A DNA stretch of 5,394 nucleotides, taken from contig CAIQAW010000022.1 in assembly GCA_903869875.1 (NCBI GenBank), positions 1-5,394 on the forward strand, in the 5' to 3' direction. The notes below the pieces were generated by a model, which did no database searches, was not told the DNA's origin, and worked only from the letters and a program-made list of their open reading frames with translations. How positions within the stretch are numbered: position 1 is the stretch's first letter; each line of letters begins with the position of its first letter. Positions 1 through 5,096 of this stretch are shown in pieces. The stretch comes from Candidatus Nomurabacteria bacterium. Lineage in GTDB: Bacteria > Patescibacteriota > Minisyncoccia > Phycocordibacterales > UBA9973. A program made the translations under genes and the position numbers.

Positions 1-2
1 CA

Positions 3-134
3 AAAGGTACAGACTTTACTACAATATCAGAAGAAGAAATTGCATTAGTCGAACATCGTCTGAATACCAGACCTAGAAAAAGGTTGGGTTGGAAGACACC
101 ATTAGAAGTATGGAGTGTTGCACTTGAGGGTTGA
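3..134 (+). CDS. IS30-family transposase, C-terminal fragment (5' end outside window)
   Basis: Frame 3 encodes the last 43 residues and a TGA stop at 132-134. The segment begins KGTDF, continues with an acidic ISEEE stretch, then LNTRPRKRLGW and KTPLEVW, and ends VALEG. IS30-family DDE transposases characteristically end with KGTDF, L-N-x-RPRK-x-LG-[YW]-KTP-x-EV and a short VAL tail. The two bases before the frame (CA) would fit a proline codon, giving the usual PKGTDF. The catalytic DDE residues, including the Glu in the family's NENTNG-like motif, lie upstream and cannot be seen. The protein cuts and joins the ends of its own element. It is open at the 5' end because of the window edge, not because of a visible mutation. 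Confidence 0.88.
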   Translation, partial: KGTDFTTISEEEIALVEHRLNTRPRKRLGWKTPLEVWSVALEG

Positions 135-140
135 ATTCAG
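116..140 (+). repeat. Probable right terminal inverted repeat (IRR) of the IS30-family element
   Basis: The sequence TGTTGCACTT (116-125), a few bases, then TTGAATTCAG (131-140) overlaps the transposase stop codon. From memory, IS30-family right ends often have a GTTGCACTT...TTGAATTC pattern here, which is why so many of these transposases end in VAL plus a few residues. The matching left repeat is not in the window, so this rests on resemblance alone. Confidence 0.45.
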
Positions 141-151
141 GCCATTTTTAC

Positions 152-180
152 TTGACTTTTGTATACAAACATGCTATAAT
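152..180 (+). promoter_or_regulatory. Strong sigma70-type promoter for the 163-aa surface protein gene
   Basis: The -35 box is TTGACT (152-157) and the -10 box is TATAAT (175-180), with a 17-bp spacer and an extended TGC just before the -10 (172-174). Transcription should start near 187, giving a leader of about 19 nt before the TTG start at 206. This is the best consensus match in the window. It begins about 12 bp outside the presumed IS30 end, so the element neither splits it nor clearly supplies its boxes. Confidence 0.85.
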
Positions 181-186
181 ACGGTA

Positions 187-197
187 GTACTTAGTAC
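187..197. promoter_or_regulatory. 11-bp palindrome at the predicted transcription start (possible operator)
   Basis: GTACT-T-AGTAC is a perfect inverted repeat with a 1-base centre, sitting on the predicted start site of the 163-aa gene. A repressor site there could block initiation, or the repeat may be chance. It is short, and no second copy occurs at the other promoters of the window. Confidence 0.25.
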
Positions 198-205
198 ACA
201 CAAAA

Positions 206-697
206 TTGAAAAAAATCATATTATTAGTAGTTTGCGCCATCGGGATGATGGGCTCTACGTTCGCACAAAATGAAGTTGCTCCAAATAATGCTACTGAAAC
301 AAAACAGTACAATTACTACAACAATCAAAGACCCTCCTATATTTCAGTACAAAACAATGTACCGGTGCCTTATGTGTATGTGAATCCTGCAGAAGTGAAG
401 ATTAGTATTATCAATGAACTTCCTGTTGCTCCGGCTCCACCCACACCTGCCCCTGCCCCCACACCTGCATCGAAACCCGATGAATTTAGTGGCATGCAGG
501 TATTCGTGATCTTCTTGGCACTCGTATTGTTTACACTAATTGGACTTTTGATAGGTTACCAATTAGGCAAAAGAAGAAATTCGGATGGACCGACAGAAAT
601 TGAAGAAAACCATTATTTTCATTTTTCAACACTTCCAGGCTCTGGTGTAAAAATAGTGGCAGTAGAAATGAAAAAAGAAGAAGAAAAAAAGAACTAA
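206..697 (+). CDS. Hypothetical single-pass surface/membrane protein with Pro-rich linker
   Basis: I do not recognise a family. Visible architecture of the 163 aa: a signal peptide at residues 1-20 (MKK, a hydrophobic core, then STFA before QN as a likely signal peptidase I site); an exposed Asn/Tyr/Gln-rich segment (about 21-70); a Pro/Ala/Thr linker (about 72-91) resembling wall- or surface-spanning stalks; a membrane span at about 97-119; a GKRR stop-transfer motif (121-124); and a tail of about 40 residues, presumably cytoplasmic, ending in a Lys/Glu run. The predicted orientation is N-terminus outside, C-terminus inside. TTG is chosen as start because it alone keeps the basic MKK end of the signal peptide; the next Met codon (245) falls inside the hydrophobic core. 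No Shine-Dalgarno site precedes it. The gene is monocistronic, between a strong promoter and a hairpin terminator. A role in surface attachment or as an envelope linker is inference only. Confidence 0.78.
   Translation: MKKIILLVVCAIGMMGSTFAQNEVAPNNATETKQYNYYNNQRPSYISVQNNVPVPYVYVNPAEVKISIINELPVAPAPPTPAPAPTPASKPDEFSGMQVFVIFLALVLFTLIGLLIGYQLGKRRNSDGPTEIEENHYFHFSTLPGSGVKIVAVEMKKEEEKKN
440..468 (+). repeat. 11-bp direct repeat with 18-bp period in the Pro/Ala linker coding region
   Basis: CCCACACCTGC occurs at 440-450 and again at 458-468, 18 bp apart, with a related CCCTGC between. The period equals six codons, so gain or loss of a unit would lengthen or shorten the Pro-Ala-Thr linker without a frameshift. 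The tract is clearly more GC-rich than the rest of the gene. Confidence 0.6.
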
Positions 698-718
698 ATA
701 GCCGGTCATCTGAAGACC

Positions 719-757
719 AAAAACACTTTATAACAATAAAGTGTTTTTTTATTTTTT
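719..757. terminator. Bidirectional rho-independent terminator between convergent genes
   Basis: A 13-bp perfect stem (719-731 pairing with 736-748) closes a 4-base AACA loop. On the plus strand it is followed by a T run (744-750, then 752-757); on the minus strand the A run at 719-723 reads as a U tract. It lies 21 bp after the stop of the 163-aa gene, and the stop codon of the minus-strand propeller gene (749-751) lies inside the tract, so it can end transcripts from both sides. The stem is AT-rich, with few GC pairs. Confidence 0.85.
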
Positions 758-2242
758 ATCTCCTACCTTGTAGAAAAAACCGTCGCGGGAACCAAAATAC
801 ATATTACCTTTATATATTGCTGGTGTAGATTCTATGCACGATGTCGATGGTATTTGTATGTTCCATATTTCAGACAAATTTTTAATATCAGATATGTTGT
901 ATGCTATAACGTGTCCAGTACATGTAGTTATAACAAGTTGCCCGTCTATTAAGTTCGGTGAAGACCACAACGGTCCACCAAAATATTTTTTATTTACAAC
1001 TTCACCAGTATTTTTATCTACTATTATCAAGTCGCCTGGGTTTGTAACAACGTAAACATATTTGTCGTCTATGGCTGGTGTAGCCCAGATACCACCACCC
1101 ATACCATGTTCGGCTGGTACAGTAATTGACCAGACAAGTGGGTTAGTTGGGTTGTTGGGGTTTAGCTTCATCAACTGGCCATTAATTTTTTTCTGTTCGA
1201 CGGACGCTGTGTTTGTACGTTCGTCTTCGCTGGCTACATATAACATACCTTCAGTGTCTACTACTACAGATGCATCAGTGTCGTCACCAGTCCAGTAGTC
1301 GAACACTATCGGTGCAACACCGTCTAATACATGCGACACATCTAAACCTAATATTCTGCCACCGGAATTAGCAAAGTAAACTCTGTCGCCAAACTTGGCA
1401 GGGGAATTTTCTATACTTACATTATTGTCGCCAATGTTTTTTAATAATGTTTCGTTATAACTAGGCATGGTAAATAAAAACTTTGGTGCAACCGTAACTT
1501 TACCATCTGCATCATAACTGCGGTTTATTTTTACAATATAAAAATACCCGTTTTCGCCGCCTTCGTACATAATGTCCCGCTCTATTATCGGGTTTCCGTC
1601 CCAGTCGTTGTTCCACAAACCTTTATCATGGTCGGCATTTATATGCCATATTTCAGTTGGTACGTCGCGGTCTAGGGCTACAACACGTATGTTGTTGTCG
1701 CGCGAACCAAAATATATTAGTGGGTAACCGTCAGGGTCCATAGAAACTGAACCTTTTATAATGTCGCCAGTTTGGAACTTGGGGCGTACATCTAGGCCTG
1801 TGTCAGCGTCGACAAAATGTACGGCACCGTCGTATGCACCAAAAATTATTTCTGTTTTTTGTGTCTGTGGGTTTTCCCAAACTACTGGTTGGCCAGTCCA
1901 ACCACTACCGCACCATTTGTGTGTAATGTGGTGCACAGTAGAGTCCATACACATTGCTTTTTGTGGGTAAGTAAATAAAACCTTTGGGTTTGTTGGAAGT
2001 GGTCCAGTTCCATAGTAACTGCGGGTACTGTTGCCACGAAACATTAACAAACCTTTGGTTATAGGTTCTGTATTTAATATTTTTTTTATTTCCTGAACTG
2101 GTTTAGCTATTTCTTCGAATATACTTGTGTCGCGGTTAGATGCAACAATGCTGGTGTATGTAAACAACGCGCCGACAATAGCCGCAACTAGTGCGGCTAT
2201 TAGTATACCTATATGTATTTCGCCTTTATGCTGCCACGACAT
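749..2242 (-). CDS. Membrane-anchored PQQ-like beta-propeller repeat protein
   Basis: This 497-aa protein has an N-terminal hydrophobic segment at about residues 11-34 after MSWQHKGEIH, best read as an uncleaved signal anchor because no clear cleavage site follows; the rest would be outside the cytoplasm. From about residue 66 it has a series of beta-propeller blades with PQQ-like repeat signatures: FGAYDGAVHFVDADTG (134-149), YFGSRDNNIRVVALD (177-191), GENGYFYIV, YFANSGGRILGLD, YVVTNPGDLIIVDKNTGEV (397-415) and YFGSRDGFFYKV (482-493). The MFRGN...YGTGPLP opening and GSGWTGQPVVWE segment look familiar from propeller proteins of other bacteria, a resemblance recalled rather than searched. Four cysteines (98, 111, 441, 469) could form disulfides outside the cell. 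PQQ binding or enzyme activity is not shown; BamB-like scaffolding or ligand binding are alternatives. Its ATG lies 17 bp inside the end of the upstream rnr gene and has no Shine-Dalgarno site, which suggests translational coupling. Confidence 0.85.
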   Translation of the reverse strand: MSWQHKGEIHIGILIAALVAAIVGALFTYTSIVASNRDTSIFEEIAKPVQEIKKILNTEPITKGLLMFRGNSTRSYYGTGPLPTNPKVLFTYPQKAMCMDSTVHHITHKWCGSGWTGQPVVWENPQTQKTEIIFGAYDGAVHFVDADTGLDVRPKFQTGDIIKGSVSMDPDGYPLIYFGSRDNNIRVVALDRDVPTEIWHINADHDKGLWNNDWDGNPIIERDIMYEGGENGYFYIVKINRSYDADGKVTVAPKFLFTMPSYNETLLKNIGDNNVSIENSPAKFGDRVYFANSGGRILGLDVSHVLDGVAPIVFDYWTGDDTDASVVVDTEGMLYVASEDERTNTASVEQKKINGQLMKLNPNNPTNPLVWSITVPAEHGMGGGIWATPAIDDKYVYVVTNPGDLIIVDKNTGEVVNKKYFGGPLWSSPNLIDGQLVITTCTGHVIAYNISDIKNLSEIWNIQIPSTSCIESTPAIYKGNMYFGSRDGFFYKVGDKK

Positions 2243-4166
2243 AGTCTATTATTTTTTTAACTAAGTCTGCACTGGCAACTTTTATTTGTACGTGGTCGCC
2301 AAGTTTGTAAACTTTTTTTGTTTTTTCACCAACTATTGTGTTTTCTTTTTCATCAAATTTGAAAAAGTCGTTACCTAGGTCTTTTAGGCGTATCATACCT
2401 TCGCATTTTGCTTCAATGTCTTCGACGAATGCACCGTTACGTCCAACACCAGTTACAACACCACTGAAAACTTCGCCCACATGGTATGTCATGTATTCGA
2501 CTTGTTTGTATTTTATTGATGCGCGTTCTGCGTCGGCAGCTTCTTTTTCACGTTTAGAAGAATAGTCGCATTGTTCGCGGTATTCGTGCCATTCTTTTTC
2601 TGGAACTACTTCACCTTGTAAATATTTGAACAGTAGTCTGTGTACTAATGTGTCCGGGTAGCGGCGTATAGGCGAAGTAAAATGTGTGTAGAATTCAAAA
2701 GCTAAACCATAGTGGCCAATGTTGTTTGTTGAATACACAGCTTTGGCCATCGAACGTATTATGGCAGTGTGTATAGTATTTTTTTCGTCTTTGCCTTCCA
2801 TTTCTTCGAGAAGTTTATTTAGTTCTTTTGCTGGTATATAACCATCTACCATTTTCATTGGGTGGCCTATTTTCTTTAAGAAGTCGTGCAAGTCTTGCAT
2901 TTTACCTTTCTCTGGTGCGTCGTGCACACGGTATACGAAAATGTTTTCTTTGACTTCACTTTTTTTAGCTATAAATTCTGCAACTTTGCGGTTTGCTAGT
3001 AGCATGTATTCTTCGATTAAACGGTTTGTGTCGCCACGAACTTTTCTGTATACAGCTATCGGTACACCATTGTCGTCTAATTTAAATTTTACTTCATCTT
3101 GGTCCAAAGACAGTGCACCTGCGGCCATACGGGCAGTGGTAAGTTTCTTAGCAATGTCGTTCATGGTTTTCAATTCGTCGTGGTACAAACCTTTACCCGC
3201 ATCTAGTATTTCTTGAGCTTCTTCATATGTAAAACGTTTGTCTGAATGTATTATAGTTTTACCAAACCATTCGGTTTTTACATTACCATTTTGATCAAGT
3301 TCAAAAACAGCACTCATTGTTAGTTTGTCTGTATTTGCATTTAACGAACACAAGTCGTTAGACAGTGCTTCGGGCAACATGGGTATGGTGCGGTCTACTA
3401 GGTATACCGACGTACTACGTTTTTTAGCTTCGTCGTCTAGTTTTGTGCCAGGTTTAACATAGTGCGACACATCTGCAATGTGCACACCAAGTTCAATGTT
3501 ACCGTTTGGTAATGTTTGAAACGAAAGTGCATCGTCAAAGTCTTTTGCATCGGCTGGGTCGATAGTAAAAGTTGCAACACCACGCATATCTTTACGTGAA
3601 GCTATTTCTTCATCTGTTACAGGAATATTTTCTAATGCATTTGCCTCGGCATCTACATCGGTAGGGAAATGTCTGTCGAAACCTTTTTCTAATGCTATAC
3701 CTAACATTTCGGCGTTGTTTTCAAGTGGTGCACCTAGAACGTGGGTTATGGTACCGCGTGGTGGTTCTGACTGTGTTGTCCAGTTGTCTATAATAACAAA
3801 AACTTTTTGGCCAACATTTGCGTCCATACTATGGCCTGTTGGTACTATAATGTCTGACAACATTTTAGGGTCGCTGGGGCGAACATAGAAAAACTTTTTC
3901 TCGCCATCTGTGGCTGGGTTTGATTCTAAATATGTTCCAGCAAAGCCAACTTTGGCACGACTAACAATACTGGTTATTTCACCGATAGGGTTGCCATATT
4001 CATTTTTACCGGTAACTTTTGCTGTAACTCGGTCGCCATGTAGACCTGTGGCAAGGTGTTCGTTTTGTATTTCGATACTTTCTTCAAGTTCGGTTACCTT
4101 AACATAACCAGCACCCTTAGGGCTGATGTTTAAAGTACCTTCGTACACGTGTGTTTCTTCATTCAT
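2226..4166 (-). CDS. rnr: Ribonuclease R / RNase II-family 3'-5' exoribonuclease
   Basis: Processive 3'-to-5' exoribonuclease of the RNB family, which degrades structured RNA in the cytoplasm. The 646 aa contain N-terminal cold-shock-type OB folds (about 5-65 and 75-145), the RNB catalytic domain (about 190-520) and a C-terminal S1 domain (about 563-646). The metal-binding motif TIDPADAKDFDD holds Asp203, Asp209, Asp211 and Asp212, matching Asp201/207/209/210 of E. coli RNase II. Also visible are Tyr255 in VYLVDRTIPMLPEALSNDLC, FTSPIRRYPD (496-505) with its conserved arginines, and Glu547. The conserved IPMLP-x-x-LS-x-DLCSL block is intact, so activity is expected. At 646 aa it is shorter than E. 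coli RNase R (about 813 aa): it lacks the N-terminal helix-turn-helix extension and the Lys-rich C-terminal tail. RNase R rather than RNase II is favoured by overall motif style, but the two are hard to separate by eye. It is the first gene of a two-gene operon with the propeller. Confidence 0.95.
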   Translation of the reverse strand: MNEETHVYEGTLNISPKGAGYVKVTELEESIEIQNEHLATGLHGDRVTAKVTGKNEYGNPIGEITSIVSRAKVGFAGTYLESNPATDGEKKFFYVRPSDPKMLSDIIVPTGHSMDANVGQKVFVIIDNWTTQSEPPRGTITHVLGAPLENNAEMLGIALEKGFDRHFPTDVDAEANALENIPVTDEEIASRKDMRGVATFTIDPADAKDFDDALSFQTLPNGNIELGVHIADVSHYVKPGTKLDDEAKKRSTSVYLVDRTIPMLPEALSNDLCSLNANTDKLTMSAVFELDQNGNVKTEWFGKTIIHSDKRFTYEEAQEILDAGKGLYHDELKTMNDIAKKLTTARMAAGALSLDQDEVKFKLDDNGVPIAVYRKVRGDTNRLIEEYMLLANRKVAEFIAKKSEVKENIFVYRVHDAPEKGKMQDLHDFLKKIGHPMKMVDGYIPAKELNKLLEEMEGKDEKNTIHTAIIRSMAKAVYSTNNIGHYGLAFEFYTHFTSPIRRYPDTLVHRLLFKYLQGEVVPEKEWHEYREQCDYSSKREKEAADAERASIKYKQVEYMTYHVGEVFSGVVTGVGRNGAFVEDIEAKCEGMIRLKDLGNDFFKFDEKENTIVGEKTKKVYKLGDHVQIKVASADLVKKIIDYVVAA

Positions 4167-4177
4167 ATATAGTATGA

Positions 4178-4206
4178 ACTATAGCACGAAAACCCTAAAT
4201 TGTAAG
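4178..4206 (-). promoter_or_regulatory. Promoter of the rnr-propeller operon
   Basis: Read on the minus strand, the -10 box is TATAGT (4183-4178) with an extended TGC directly upstream (4186-4184), and a weak -35, CTTACA (4206-4201), lies 17 bp away. Transcription should start near 4171, only about 5 nt before the rnr ATG at 4166. No Shine-Dalgarno site is present, so the mRNA may be effectively leaderless. Confidence 0.6.
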
Positions 4207-4211
4207 CGTGT

Positions 4212-4239
4212 TTGACAAAGTTTTGCTTGGTAGTAGACT
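4212..4239 (+). promoter_or_regulatory. Candidate promoter for the Cys/His-rich protein gene
   Basis: A perfect -35 TTGACA (4212-4217) is followed after 16 bp by TAGACT (4234-4239), a 4-of-6 match to the -10 consensus, with no extended TG. It lies back to back with the rnr promoter: the two -35 boxes are 5 bp apart. The predicted start near 4246 would leave a leader of roughly 30 nt. The -10 is the weak part of this call. Confidence 0.45.
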
Positions 4240-4274
4240 AAACTAAAAGTAACTCACAATTTAATTTGAAATAT

Positions 4275-5021
4275 ATGACAACTAATACAAAAAAAGAACC
4301 AAATGGTGTTTTCCATCCTGGTTACCCAAAAGGTAAAAAATTCGTTGTTTTTTGCAACGATAGATCTACTGTAGATATAAAAGAAGTACAAAATGTTGTC
4401 TCTTTTGATAAAGATTTTGTAGAAATTTTATGGTCTGATAAAACACAGGAAAATTATTCTAATTTGGAAAGACTCCTGTTGATTCCTTATGATGCCCCTT
4501 ATTGGGCTGGCGACATTATGCGACGTTGGGAACATTTATTAAATGGTGATTCTGAAAATATTTGTGTAAAACTTAATGATTCAGGAAATTTTGAAATAAA
4601 ACTTAGTGGGTACATGAAGCCATTAATAGTTGATCCAGATGGAGAACTTAAAGCCCCTCCAACACTTTTAAGTTGTATCTTCTTTGCACATCAATATCCT
4701 GATGATCCTGTAGAAAAAAACACAATTAGTTTTAATTCGTCTGTTGATATTTCAGAATTAAAAAATGAATGGGCACACATGACTTCGTTTGCAGATGTAT
4801 TGGTAAACTTATTCAACAGCGCCAAATGTACATGTCCAAAAGAATGTGATTGTCAAAAACCTCCTTCTGAAAATGAAGATGAAAAAATTGGCGTCCATCT
4901 TGTAAGCAATCATTGTCCTGTACATAACGAGTCGCCTTTGCCAGACGAAGACTGCCCGTTGCATTATACAGCACATAGATTAGCTCTCGAAGAAATGAGT
5001 GAAAGATACGGGTTGATGTAA
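4275..5021 (+). CDS. Hypothetical protein with C-terminal Cys/His cluster (putative metal-binding)
   Basis: I do not recognise this family. The protein is 248 aa from the ATG at 4275; an in-frame TTG at 4266 would add three residues, and no Shine-Dalgarno site favours either. ATG is preferred by codon. There is no signal peptide or membrane span, so it should be cytoplasmic. Numbered from the ATG, residues about 10-170 look like a compact domain with aromatic patches (LLLIPYDAPYWAGDIMRRWEH at roughly 68-88) and no motif I can name. The C-terminal part has CTCPKECDC (185-193), an acidic linker, HCPVHN (213-218) and DCPLHYTAH (226-234): six cysteines and several histidines spaced like one or two zinc sites. 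Asp codons are 16 GAT to 3 GAC, whereas rnr appears to favour GAC. The gene stands alone, divergent from rnr and ended by a hairpin terminator. Confidence 0.75.
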   Translation: MTTNTKKEPNGVFHPGYPKGKKFVVFCNDRSTVDIKEVQNVVSFDKDFVEILWSDKTQENYSNLERLLLIPYDAPYWAGDIMRRWEHLLNGDSENICVKLNDSGNFEIKLSGYMKPLIVDPDGELKAPPTLLSCIFFAHQYPDDPVEKNTISFNSSVDISELKNEWAHMTSFADVLVNLFNSAKCTCPKECDCQKPPSENEDEKIGVHLVSNHCPVHNESPLPDEDCPLHYTAHRLALEEMSERYGLM

Positions 5022-5025
5022 TTTT

Positions 5026-5058
5026 AAGCCGGCAACTAAGTTTGCCGGCTTTCTATTT
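5026..5058 (+). terminator. Rho-independent terminator after the Cys/His-rich gene
   Basis: A perfect 10-bp stem AAGCCGGCAA / TTGCCGGCTT (5026-5035 with 5042-5051), with a GC-rich core and a 6-base loop, is followed by a T-rich tail (5050-5058, interrupted by C and A). It starts 4 bp after the stop codon and separates this gene from rpsP. The tail overlaps the first bases of the rpsP -35 box. Confidence 0.9.
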
Positions 5059-5085
5059 GACGAATCAGTTTGTTTTTGCTATTAT
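5057..5085 (+). promoter_or_regulatory. rpsP promoter
   Basis: The -35 box TTGACG (5057-5062), a 17-bp spacer, an extended TGC (5077-5079) and the -10 box TATTAT (5080-5085) predict a transcription start near 5092, about 5 nt before the rpsP ATG. An AGGGG (5087-5091) sits 5 nt before the ATG, at Shine-Dalgarno distance. With the start at 5092 or 5093 it would not be transcribed, so either the start is slightly upstream or the message is nearly leaderless. Confidence 0.75.
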
Positions 5086-5096
5086 CAGGGGCACAT

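Larger units (their letters stand above)
1..140 (+). mobile_element. Right end of an IS30-family insertion sequence (truncated by window edge)
   Basis: The left edge holds the 3' end of a transposase gene with the C-terminal signature of the IS30 family, followed at once by a sequence resembling an IS30 right terminal repeat. In this family the terminal inverted repeat usually lies at or over the end of the transposase gene, so the element probably ends around 139-143. The left end, the other inverted repeat and any target duplication are outside the window, so the exact boundary and whether the element is complete cannot be judged. Confidence 0.7.

Noticed and set aside
206..240. Lipoprotein signal around Cys10 of the 163-aa protein
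   Set aside because: The residues before Cys10 (LVV) do not fit a lipobox, and the Cys lies inside the hydrophobic core; an STFA cleavage site fits better.
701..718. Short inverted repeat GGTC...GACC before the main terminator
   Set aside because: Only a 4-bp stem; the 13-bp hairpin just downstream explains termination.
834..1970. Plus-strand reading frames of 69-78 codons within the propeller region
   Set aside because: They are antisense to a gene with clear beta-propeller motifs, have no promoter or family resemblance, and follow from its codon bias.
2338..4107. Plus-strand reading frames of 65-91 codons opposite rnr
   Set aside because: rnr is certain from its catalytic motifs; these antisense frames are Ser/Phe/Leu-rich shadows without start signals.
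4167..4274. Possible small RNA or riboswitch in the divergent intergenic region
   Set aside because: The region is only about 108 bp, filled by two promoters, with no stable hairpin or known aptamer pattern visible.
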